A program made the position numbers and the translations under genes. From Pseudoroseicyclus_A sp041714655 (GTDB lineage: Bacteria; Pseudomonadota; Alphaproteobacteria; Rhodobacterales; Rhodobacteraceae): a stretch of 64,000 nt of DNA. The stretch spans positions 1,364,001 through 1,428,000 of the forward strand of contig NZ_CP168219.1 of the NCBI RefSeq assembly GCF_041714655.1. The letters are read 5' to 3'. Positions within the stretch are counted from its first letter, which is position 1; every line of letters begins with the position of its first letter. Of the stretch, positions 17,945-25,320 are shown in pieces. The notes below the pieces were generated by a model. It saw only the letters and a program-made list of their open reading frames with translations. It was not told the DNA's origin and did no database searches.

Positions 17945-18160
17945 TTATTCGCCGTATGCCGCAGTGCGGGCGACGGCCTTGATCATCGAGCGATGCAGGC
18001 CCAGATCGGCCAGATCGCGGTCGCCAAGCGAGCTGAGCTCCTTGACGGTGGAACGGTATACACGGGCCTGCGCCGCGCGCTCGCCCATGAAGGCAAAGCC
18101 CGACAGGAAGCGCTGGCCGATGGTGAAGCCCGCCAGGCGGGAAGAAGTTGCAAGGGCCAT
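17945..18160 (-). CDS. ccaF1: Small DUF1127 protein, CcaF1-like RNA-binding partner of the CcsR array
   Basis: A 71-residue basic protein whose C-terminal half carries the DUF1127 signature VKELSSLGDRDLADLGLHRS (residues 39-58). The ATG at 18160 gives MALATSSRL; the open frame continues upstream without similarity. In R. sphaeroides a DUF1127 protein of this kind (CcaF1) is encoded immediately upstream of the CcsR sRNAs, is stress-induced from an RpoH-type promoter, and influences their processing. Position directly before the hairpin array makes the same role likely here. No strong Shine-Dalgarno is visible before the ATG. Confidence 0.88.
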   Translation of the reverse strand: MALATSSRLAGFTIGQRFLSGFAFMGERAAQARVYRSTVKELSSLGDRDLADLGLHRSMIKAVARTAAYGE

Positions 18161-18444
18161 GTCAAACTCGTCTGCTCGTGTTACGCGGGTCACATCCGAT
18201 CGGTTCACCGGGCTCTTTGCCCGCCGCCGACCGCTGCGGTCGTCTTGGACTGAGATTTGGTCCATTTGCTGCAGGTGCACAATGGCCGGTTCTGCAATGC
18301 TGCCATGCGGCATATGCATATTTCTTTTGCGGCTAGAATAATTGGCTCCGCTGCGGGTATTTGCCCGCCAATTGGGCGGATGATGAAGGCAAAAGCGCGA
18401 CTCCGGCCCCGTCGGGCCGCGCGCGACGACGAGAGGAGGCCCCC
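18161..18444. other. Divergent intergenic region of ccaF1 and mrp
   Basis: A 284-bp region with an AT-rich core at about 18290-18350, rare in this window, containing the 10-bp palindrome ATATGCATAT at 18312-18321. It should hold the promoter(s) of ccaF1-ccsR and of mrp, but I could not identify a convincing RpoH-type or housekeeping -35/-10 pair by eye. Confidence 0.4.
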
Positions 18445-19566
18445 TTGGCCGAGCGAGAAGACGAGATCCGGGCGGTTCTGAGCCGCCTCGAGCTGCCGGG
18501 CGGCGGCAATCTGGTGAGTCGCGACATGATCCGCGCGCTCTCTATCGAGGGCGGGCGCGTGCGCTTCGTCATCGAGGCGCCGAGCCCCGACGAGGCCCGC
18601 GCCATGGAGGGGCTGCGCCGCGCCGCCGAGGCGGCCACGGAATCGCTGCCCTGGGTCGAGAAGGCCTCGGTGGCGCTGACGGCGCATTCGGGGGGCGGGC
18701 AGGGGGCTGCCCCGTCCCGCGGGCAGCCCGGCGGACGGCCGGCCCCGCAGGAGGCGCCGCCGCAGATCCGCATCGGCGGCCACCCGACGCCGCAGCAGGG
18801 CGGGCCGCAGCCCGTCGCCGGCATCAAGCGCATCCTTGCGGTCGGCTCCGGCAAGGGTGGCGTGGGCAAGAGCACCGTCGCCGCCAATCTCGCCGTGGCG
18901 CTGGCGCGGGAGGGCAAGAAGGTCGGCCTTCTCGATGCCGATATATACGGCCCCTCCCAGCCGAAGATGATGGGCGTCACCGAGCGGGCGCGCTCGAACG
19001 ACGGCAAGATCATCGAGCCGGCCCATGCCCACGGCGTCACCATGATGTCCATCGGGCTGATGCTGGAGCCGGAGAAGGCGGTGATCTGGCGGGGGCCGAT
19101 GCTGATGGGCGCCATGCAGCAGCTCCTCGGCCAGGTGGCCTGGGGCGAGCTCGACGTGCTCATCATCGACCTGCCGCCGGGCACGGGCGATGTGCAGCTC
19201 TCCCTCGCGCAGCGCACGGCGCTCTCCGGCGCCATCGTTGTCTGCACGCCGCAGGATGTGGCGTTGATCGATGCCGTGAAGGCGATCGACATGTTCCGCA
19301 CGCTGAAGGTGCCCGTCCTCGGGCTCATAGAGAACATGTCGATGTTCATCTGCCCGGAGTGCGGCCACGAGAGCCATATCTTCGGCCATGGCGGCGCGGC
19401 GCGGGAGGCGGAGCGGCTCGGCCTGCCGCTTCTGGGCGCGCTGCCCATCGACCTCGACACGCGCCTTGGCGGCGACAGCGGCAATCCGGTCGCGGCGGGT
19501 GAGGGGCTGATGGCCGAGGCCTACGGGCGACTCGCGCGGGGGCTGATCGAGGGCGGCATGGCCTGA
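18445..19566 (+). CDS. mrp: Mrp/ApbC-family P-loop ATPase, iron-sulfur cluster carrier
   Basis: This 373-residue protein has an N-terminal MIP18-like domain (residues 1-70), a Pro/Gly-rich linker, and the ATPase domain with deviant Walker A GSGKGGVGKST and the DIYGPSQP motif. The C-P-E-C pair near residue 300 is the cluster-binding site of Mrp/NBP35 proteins that load Fe-S clusters onto target proteins. The start is a TTG at 18445 with GAGGAGG six bases upstream. A hairpin terminator follows the gene. Confidence 0.93.
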   Translation: MAEREDEIRAVLSRLELPGGGNLVSRDMIRALSIEGGRVRFVIEAPSPDEARAMEGLRRAAEAATESLPWVEKASVALTAHSGGGQGAAPSRGQPGGRPAPQEAPPQIRIGGHPTPQQGGPQPVAGIKRILAVGSGKGGVGKSTVAANLAVALAREGKKVGLLDADIYGPSQPKMMGVTERARSNDGKIIEPAHAHGVTMMSIGLMLEPEKAVIWRGPMLMGAMQQLLGQVAWGELDVLIIDLPPGTGDVQLSLAQRTALSGAIVVCTPQDVALIDAVKAIDMFRTLKVPVLGLIENMSMFICPECGHESHIFGHGGAAREAERLGLPLLGALPIDLDTRLGGDSGNPVAAGEGLMAEAYGRLARGLIEGGMA

Positions 19567-19598
19567 CGGGCGCGCCCGGGACGGGCCGGGGGAGCGCC

Positions 19599-19635
19599 CG
19601 GGATGACCCGGGATTCCCGCTGGGATGATCTGGGA
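19599..19635 (+). promoter_or_regulatory. Possible secondary MraZ box cluster after mrp
   Basis: CGGGATGACC, CGGGATTCCCGC, TGGGATGATC and TGGGA start at 19599, 19609, 19621 and 19631, close to the 10-bp period of MraZ boxes. They overlap the mrp terminator, so they may be fortuitous. Confidence 0.3.
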
Positions 19636-19657
19636 CGGGCCGGTTTCCGGCCCGTCC
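19633..19657 (+). terminator. Hairpin after mrp
   Basis: GGACGGGCCGG and CCGGCCCGTCC form an 11-bp perfect stem with a TTT loop, 67 bp after the mrp stop. There is no T-run, so termination may need Rho or be partial. Confidence 0.5.
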
Positions 19658-19836
19658 GACCCCCGAATCCGGCCCTTCTGCCCGGGATTTAATCGGCCAG
19701 AGCGGCATTTCGATCACAGACCCCGTGATCGCCTCCCCCACCAAATCCAGTGCCAGAGAGGGCCCTTTCGCTAGATATGGGGTGGTTCCCCGAGTCGCGC
19801 GCAATTTTCTGTGTCAACGATTTAGTTACCATGATT

Positions 19837-19850
19837 GGCCTCATGAGGCC
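19837..19850. promoter_or_regulatory. Perfect 14-bp palindrome upstream of the MraZ boxes
   Basis: GGCCTCATGAGGCC lies next to an AT-rich stretch (about 19802-19835) that may contain the mraZ promoter. It could be an operator or a small stem-loop. Confidence 0.35.
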
Positions 19851-19864
19851 CGATCCACCCGGAA

Positions 19865-19918
19865 TCCACCTCCGCCCAGCTTATCCCAGATTCTCCCATT
19901 GATCGGGGGATCATCCCA
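19865..19918 (-). promoter_or_regulatory. MraZ boxes upstream of the dcw cluster
   Basis: Read on the minus strand, TGGGN5-6 repeats occur with a 10-bp period: complements CCCA at 19875, 19885 and 19895, TCCA at 19865 and another CCCA at 19915. Tandem TGGG repeats of this spacing are the binding site of the MraZ repressor that controls its own dcw operon. Confidence 0.65.
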
Positions 19919-19919
19919 T

Positions 19920-20136
19920 GGCACAACAGGTTCACCGAGAGGGCAGCGACAAATACCGGGGCAGCAAACGACCCCAGACCCAGAGCAGGTTTCATACAGG
20001 CGGCTCCCTCTCGAACATCGTGATCCGGCGCGCGGGCGAGCAGACATCCCCCCAGGTGGCGCGCGCAGTCGGACCTCCCCCTAGAGGGGACAGGGCGGCG
20101 GATCGGTCAGTGGCAGCAGACCGATCCGCCGTTTCC
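19920..20136 (+). ncRNA. upsM: UpsM-like sRNA in the mraZ leader
   Basis: The 260 bp between the MraZ boxes and mraZ contain no credible gene but end in a strong terminator at 20097-20136. In R. sphaeroides the dcw operon has an extended 5' leader that is cut short by a terminator to give the sRNA UpsM, about 206 nt long. The position, length (about 210 nt from just after the MraZ boxes) and terminal hairpin match. The 5' end is estimated, not read from a clear promoter. Confidence 0.55.
20097..20136 (+). terminator. Terminator between the dcw leader and mraZ
   Basis: GGCGGATCGGTC (20097-20108) and GACCGATCCGCC (20119-20130) form a 12-bp perfect stem followed by GTTTCC. It stands 42-48 bp before mraZ, so read-through would set the level of the whole division operon. 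Confidence 0.7.
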
Positions 20137-20177
20137 TATTCGGGCAGTGGTTTCGGGGGGTGAGGACCGGGCGCCGC

Positions 20178-20675
20178 GTGAGCACCTTCACAGGCCAGAT
20201 CGAGCAGAAACTGGACGGAAAGGGTCGCCTTTCCATCCCTGCCGCCTATCGCGCCGTCCTCGAGCAGAACGATGCCAAGTGGGAGCAGGGCAAGCCCGCC
20301 CGCCTGGCCGTCCAGCATTCCCGCGATCTCAAGGGTTACCTCAAGGTCTGGACGATGGACCGCATTACCGAGATCCGCGAGGGCATCGAGAAGATGCCAG
20401 AAGGCCCGCACAAGAAGGGCCTCGCCTATCTCTACAGCGTCGAGACGACCGATGTCTCGCTCGACAAGGACGGCCGCATGGTCTTGCCGCAGCGCATGCG
20501 CGACAAGCTGGACGTCGAGGGCGAGGCGCCGCTCGCGCTGCTCGGCTACGGCCGCTACTTCGAGATCTGGCGCGACGAGGCGACGACCAGCCGCGAGGAC
20601 GAGGTCACGAGCTGGCTCGACAGCATCCCCGACGGCGTCGACCCCCTGTCGTTCATCGACTCCCCACCGGAATAG
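20178..20675 (+). CDS. mraZ: Transcriptional regulator MraZ
   Basis: MraZ is a double-SpoVT/AbrB-fold DNA-binding protein that represses the division and cell wall (dcw) operon it heads. The 165-residue product has two copies of the family motif: LDGKGRLSIPAAYR near residue 12 and LDKDGRMVLPQRMR near 95. The GTG at 20178 gives the short N-terminus normal for the family; another GTG at 20160 is in frame. It is followed 3 bp later by rsmH. Confidence 0.94.
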   Translation: MSTFTGQIEQKLDGKGRLSIPAAYRAVLEQNDAKWEQGKPARLAVQHSRDLKGYLKVWTMDRITEIREGIEKMPEGPHKKGLAYLYSVETTDVSLDKDGRMVLPQRMRDKLDVEGEAPLALLGYGRYFEIWRDEATTSREDEVTSWLDSIPDGVDPLSFIDSPPE

Positions 20676-20678
20676 GCG

Positions 20679-21650
20679 ATGGACGTGCCGGCTGCCCCGC
20701 ATATCCCCGTCCTTCTCGCCCCCATCCTCGAGCGCGCCGCCCCGGTCACGGGCCGCTGGCTCGACGGGACCTTCGGGGCGGGGGGCTATGCCCGGGGCCT
20801 GATCGCCGCCGGCGCCGACGAAGTGATCGGCGTCGACAGGGACCCGAGCGCCTTCCGCCTCGCCGAGGGCTGGCGCGACGAATATGCCGGCCGGCTGATC
20901 CTCAAGGAGGGCCGCTTCTCGCAGCTCGACACGCTGGCAGACGGCCCGCTCGACGGGGTGGTGCTCGACCTCGGCATTTCCTCCATGCAGATCGACCAGC
21001 CGGAGCGGGGTTTCTCCTTCCAGAAGGACGGCCCGCTCGACATGCGCATGAGCGACACCGGCCCGAGCGCCGCCGATATCGTCAACGAGGCCTCCGAGGA
21101 GGAGATCGCCGACATCCTCTACCTCTATGGAGAGGAGCGCGCCTCGCGCCGGATCGCCCGCGCCATCGCCCGCGCCCGGCCGCTCGCCACCACGCTGCAG
21201 CTGGCGGAGGTCGTCGCCTCTGTCCTGCCGCGGCAGAAGCCCGGGCAGAGCCATCCGGCGACGCGCAGCTTCCAGGCGCTGCGCATCGCGGTGAACGAGG
21301 AATATGACGAGCTCTATTTGGGGCTTGCAGCGGCTGAGCGGGCATTGAAGCCGGGCGGCCTGCTCGCCGTCGTCACCTTTCACTCCATCGAGGATCGCAT
21401 GGTGAAACGCTTCCTGCAGGCGCGGGGCTCCACCGGCGGCGGCTCGCGCCATGCGCCCGAGGTCACGGGGCCGGAGCCGAGCTTCGAGCCGCTCTCGAAG
21501 AAGGCCATCGACCCCACGGAAGACGAGATCGCCGCCAATCCGCGCGCCCGCTCGGCGCGCCTGCGCATGGCCCGCCGCACCGGGGCACCCGCCCCGGCGA
21601 TGCCGGAGCCGAAGGCGCTTGGAATGCCAGTCAGGGGAGGGCGCCCATGA
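20679..21650 (+). CDS. rsmH: 16S rRNA (cytosine1402-N4)-methyltransferase RsmH
   Basis: The 323-residue SAM-dependent enzyme modifies C1402 in the ribosomal P site. The SAM-binding segment LDGTFGAGGYARGL lies near residue 28, with LDLGISSMQID and RGFSF in the middle and the characteristic VTFHSIEDRMVKRF near residue 235. The ATGA overlap with ftsL shows tight coupling in the dcw operon. Confidence 0.96.
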   Translation: MDVPAAPHIPVLLAPILERAAPVTGRWLDGTFGAGGYARGLIAAGADEVIGVDRDPSAFRLAEGWRDEYAGRLILKEGRFSQLDTLADGPLDGVVLDLGISSMQIDQPERGFSFQKDGPLDMRMSDTGPSAADIVNEASEEEIADILYLYGEERASRRIARAIARARPLATTLQLAEVVASVLPRQKPGQSHPATRSFQALRIAVNEEYDELYLGLAAAERALKPGGLLAVVTFHSIEDRMVKRFLQARGSTGGGSRHAPEVTGPEPSFEPLSKKAIDPTEDEIAANPRARSARLRMARRTGAPAPAMPEPKALGMPVRGGRP

Positions 21651-22018
21651 GGGGCTTTTTCTACGTTCTCATGACCCTGTCCGTCATGGGCCTCGCCTTC
21701 TGGGCCTATCAGGAGAACTATCAGACGCAGGATTCGCTCCGCCGCGTCGCGAACCTCCATGCCCAGATCGGCGAGAATCGCTCGCGGCTCGGCATCCTCA
21801 ACGCCGAATGGGCCTGGCTCAACCGGCCCGACCGGCTCCGCGCCCTCAGCGATCTCAACTTTGCCCGGCTGGAGCTTCTGCCGATCCTGCCCGACGCCTT
21901 CGGCCATCTCTCCGACGTGCCGGAGCCGCTGCCGGAGCTGGCGGGCATCAACGATGTCGTCGAATTGTCGTCGCAGGGCTTTTCCGGCCCCATCAACCCC
22001 GATGAGGAGCCGCTGTGA
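21647..22018 (+). CDS. ftsL: Cell division protein FtsL
   Basis: A 123-residue bitopic protein: a short cytoplasmic start, one membrane helix at residues 5-21, then a helical/coiled-coil periplasmic segment (QENYQTQDSLRRVANLHAQI, and onward). FtsL scaffolds FtsB, FtsQ and FtsW/FtsI in the divisome. Identification rests on size, topology and its fixed place between rsmH and ftsI; sequence is poorly conserved in this family. Confidence 0.9.
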   Translation: MRGFFYVLMTLSVMGLAFWAYQENYQTQDSLRRVANLHAQIGENRSRLGILNAEWAWLNRPDRLRALSDLNFARLELLPILPDAFGHLSDVPEPLPELAGINDVVELSSQGFSGPINPDEEPL

Positions 22019-23802
22019 TCCGTCGCCCGCTCCGCCCGCTCGCCCGCATCCTGCAAGCCCGCCAAAGCGGCGAATCGACCGAGGCCATCGAGCGCGAGAA
22101 CCTCCGCCACCGGCACGAGGAGATGCGCGAGAGGCTGCGCAGCCGCGCCGCCTCGCGGCTCAAGTTCATGAGCCTGTGCTTCTTCGTCGCCTTCTCGCTG
22201 ATCGGCGGGCAGATGGCCGTCCTCGCCTCGTCCGATGCCGAGGAGCCGACGCTGCAGGCCGAGGGCGGGCCGGCGCCGATCCTCTCCGACCGCGCCGACA
22301 TCACCGACCGGAACGGCCGGATCCTCGCGACGAACATGGAGACCTACAGCCTCTACGCCCAGCCGCAGGAGCTGATCGACCCCGAATATGCCGCCACCGA
22401 GCTGGCGCGCATCTTCCCCGAGCTCGATGTCGAGCGGCTCCGCGCCGATTTCACGGGCGACCGGCGGTTCCTGTGGATCCGCCGCCAGATCAGCCCCGAG
22501 CAGATGCAGGCCGTGCATGACATCGGCGACCCCGGCCTCCTCTTCGGGCCGCGGCAGATGCGGCTCTATCCGAACGGGCCCGTCGCCTCGCATATCCTCG
22601 GCGGCTCGTCCTACGGGCGCGAGGGGGTTTCCTCCGCCGAGGTGATCGGCGTCGCGGGGGTGGAGCGCTATTTCGATGCGCGCCTGCGCGATCCCTACAG
22701 CCCCGAGCCGCTGGTCCTGTCGCTCGACCTCACCGTGCAGTCGACGCTGGAGGAGGTGCTCGGCTCCGGCATGCAGCTCATGAACGCGCGCGGCGCCTCG
22801 GGAATCATCCTTGATGTGCATACCGGCGAGATCGTCGCCATGGCGAGCCTGCCGGATTTCGACCCCAACGACCGGCCCCGCCCGCCGACCGAGGGGTCGC
22901 CCGCCGATTCGCCGCTCTTCAACCGGGCGCTGCAGGGCGTCTACGAGCTCGGCTCGGTCTTCAAGATCTTCGCCGCCGCCCAGGCGCTCGACCTCGGCCT
23001 CGTCAATCCGCAGACCATGGTCGAAACCCGCGGGCCGCTCACCTACGGCCGCTTCCGCATCAACGACTTCCACGATTACGGGCCGGAACTGACGGTGACC
23101 GATGTCATCGTCGAGAGCTCCAACATCGGCACGAGCCGCCTGGCGCTGATGATCGGCATCGAGCGCCAGCAGGCTTTCCTCGGCTCGCTCGGGCTCCTGA
23201 CGCCCACCTCGGTGGAGATGGCGGAGGCGCCGACCGGCCGCCCGCAGACGCCGGACAACTGGTCGGACCTGTCGCTCATGACCATCTCCTACGGCCACGG
23301 GCTCGCCGTCTCGCCGCTGCATCTCGCCGCGGCCTATGCCACGATCGTCAACGGCGGCACGCTGGTGACGCCGACGCTGCTGCGGCAGGACGAACCCGAA
23401 CACGGCGAGCGCGTCATAAGCCCCGAGACCTCCGACCAGATCCGCTCGATCATGCGGCAGGTCGTGACGCGGGGCACCGCGAGCTTCGCCGAGGTCGAGG
23501 GCTACAATGTCGGCGGCAAGACCGGCTCGGCCGACAAGCCGCGCGAGAACGGCGGCGGCTATTACGACGACAAGGTGATCTCCACCTTCTCGGGCGTCTT
23601 CCCCGCCGATGATCCTCAATATGTCATCGTCATCTCGCTCGACGAGCCCGTCGATACCTCTGGCCCCATTCCGCGGCGGACGGCCGGCTACACGGCGGTG
23701 CCGGTGGCGGCCGAGGTCATCCGGCGGACGGCGCCGCTCATGGGCCTGCGGCCCGACGTTGTGCGCTGGGCGCCGGAGAGTATACATCAGGCCTCGCATT
23801 GA
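22015..23802 (+). CDS. ftsI: Septal peptidoglycan transpeptidase FtsI (PBP3)
   Basis: This class B penicillin-binding protein crosslinks septal peptidoglycan with FtsW. The 595 residues comprise a cytoplasmic tail, a membrane helix near residues 53-72, a pedestal with ILATNMETYSLYAQP, and the transpeptidase domain with all three active-site motifs: S314-V-F-K, S368-S-N and K502-T-G. It overlaps ftsL by 4 bp. Confidence 0.96.
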   Translation: MIRRPLRPLARILQARQSGESTEAIERENLRHRHEEMRERLRSRAASRLKFMSLCFFVAFSLIGGQMAVLASSDAEEPTLQAEGGPAPILSDRADITDRNGRILATNMETYSLYAQPQELIDPEYAATELARIFPELDVERLRADFTGDRRFLWIRRQISPEQMQAVHDIGDPGLLFGPRQMRLYPNGPVASHILGGSSYGREGVSSAEVIGVAGVERYFDARLRDPYSPEPLVLSLDLTVQSTLEEVLGSGMQLMNARGASGIILDVHTGEIVAMASLPDFDPNDRPRPPTEGSPADSPLFNRALQGVYELGSVFKIFAAAQALDLGLVNPQTMVETRGPLTYGRFRINDFHDYGPELTVTDVIVESSNIGTSRLALMIGIERQQAFLGSLGLLTPTSVEMAEAPTGRPQTPDNWSDLSLMTISYGHGLAVSPLHLAAAYATIVNGGTLVTPTLLRQDEPEHGERVISPETSDQIRSIMRQVVTRGTASFAEVEGYNVGGKTGSADKPRENGGGYYDDKVISTFSGVFPADDPQYVIVISLDEPVDTSGPIPRRTAGYTAVPVAAEVIRRTAPLMGLRPDVVRWAPESIHQASH

Positions 23803-23811
23803 GGGGCCGGG

Positions 23812-25320
23812 ATGGGCATGAGAACTGACAGGAGCACGTCGCTGGCCGATCTCGGCCTGACGGCACGGGGCGGGCGCGAGGCAGAGGTCACGGGGCTGGC
23901 GATCGACAGCCGCGAGGTGCGCGAGGGGATGCTCTTCGCCGCGCTGCCCGGCAGCCGGGTCCATGGCGGCGAGTTCATCCAATATGCGCTCCGCCAGGGC
24001 GCCGGCGCGGTGCTGACCGATCCCGAGGGGGCCGAGATCGCCGCCGATGTGCTGGAGGGCGCCGATGCCGCGCTCGTGCTCAGCGAGGATCCCGCCGCCG
24101 CGCTCGCCCGCGCCGCGGCGCTCTGGTACGGCGCCCAGCCGGCGGTGATGGTCGCGGTCACCGGCACGAACGGCAAGACCTCCGTCGCCTCCTTCTGCCG
24201 GCAGATCTGGCAGGCTCTGGGGCATGAGGCGGTCAACGTCGGCACCACCGGGGTTGAGGGCGACTACACGCTGCCCCTCCGCCACACGACGCCCGATGCG
24301 CTGACGCTCCACAGGGCGCTGGCGGAGGCGGCGACGGCCGGCATCACCCATGCGGCGATGGAGGCCTCCTCCCACGGGCTCGACCAGCGGCGGCTCGACG
24401 GCGTGGCCCTCTCGGCCGCCGGCTTCACCAACCTCAGCCAGGATCACCTCGACTACCACGCCGACATGCGCGCCTATTTCGAGGCCAAGCTCGGGCTCTT
24501 CGAGCGTGTGCTCGACGAGGAGGGCGTCGTGGTCGCCAATCTCGACGATGCCTATGGCGCCGAGATCGCCGGCCGCGCCGCCGCGCGCGGGCAGGAGGTC
24601 ATCGGCATCGGCCGCGCCGCCGAGGCGCGCTTCCGCCTGATGGCGCAGCGCTTCGATGCCACGGGGCAGGAGCTGCGCTTCAACTGGGAGGGCGCGCCGC
24701 ACATGCTTCGCCTTGAGCTGATCGGCGGCTTCCAGGCGGCCAATGTCGCCCTCGCGGCGGCGCTCGTCATCGGCGCCGGCGAGGCGCCGGAGGATGTCTT
24801 CGCCACCCTGCCGAAGCTGCGCACCGTGCGCGGCCGGATGGAGCTGGCGGCGACGCGTGACAATGGTGCCGCCGCCTATGTGGATTTCGCCCATACGCCC
24901 GATGCGGTGGCCACCGCGATCCAGGCGCTCCGCCCGCATGTGATGGGCCGCATCGTCGCCATCGTCGGTGCCGGCGGCGACCGCGACCGGGGCAAGCGCC
25001 CGCTCATGGGCCGCGCCGCCGCCGAGCACGCCGATCAGGTGATCGTCACCGACGACAATCCCCGCAGCGAAGACCCGGCGCTGATCCGCGCCGCCGTCAT
25101 GGACGGCGCCCGCCAGGGCGGCGATGCGACCAAGCTCACCGAGGTCGCCGACCGGGCCGAGGCGATCCTGCGCGGCGTCGATGCGCTGGGGCCGGGGGAC
25201 GCGCTCCTCATCTGCGGCAAGGGCCACGAGACCGGGCAGATCGTCGGAGACACGACCCATCCGTTCGACGATGCCGAGCAGGCCTCCATCGCCGTCGCGG
25301 CGCTCGAGGGCCGGGCATGA
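23812..25320 (+). CDS. murE: UDP-MurNAc-tripeptide synthetase MurE
   Basis: MurE adds meso-diaminopimelate to UDP-MurNAc-L-Ala-D-Glu. The 502 residues show the P-loop GTNGKT near residue 117, TTGVEGDY and HTTPDALTLH downstream, and the DDNPR motif near residue 415 that marks meso-DAP rather than lysine specificity. It starts 9 bp after ftsI and overlaps murF by 4 bp. Confidence 0.96.
   Translation: MGMRTDRSTSLADLGLTARGGREAEVTGLAIDSREVREGMLFAALPGSRVHGGEFIQYALRQGAGAVLTDPEGAEIAADVLEGADAALVLSEDPAAALARAAALWYGAQPAVMVAVTGTNGKTSVASFCRQIWQALGHEAVNVGTTGVEGDYTLPLRHTTPDALTLHRALAEAATAGITHAAMEASSHGLDQRRLDGVALSAAGFTNLSQDHLDYHADMRAYFEAKLGLFERVLDEEGVVVANLDDAYGAEIAGRAAARGQEVIGIGRAAEARFRLMAQRFDATGQELRFNWEGAPHMLRLELIGGFQAANVALAAALVIGAGEAPEDVFATLPKLRTVRGRMELAATRDNGAAAYVDFAHTPDAVATAIQALRPHVMGRIVAIVGAGGDRDRGKRPLMGRAAAEHADQVIVTDDNPRSEDPALIRAAVMDGARQGGDATKLTEVADRAEAILRGVDALGPGDALLICGKGHETGQIVGDTTHPFDDAEQASIAVAALEGRA

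Noticed and set aside
17585..18341. Plus-strand ORFs of 200-222 codons across the hairpin array
   Set aside because: They read through the hairpins with repetitive Gly/Arg peptides and overlap the DUF1127 gene; no ribosome site or domain.
19918..20163. 81-codon ORF in the mraZ leader
   Set aside because: Composition is not protein-like, it lacks a ribosome binding site and it spans the terminator hairpin; the leader RNA explains the region better.
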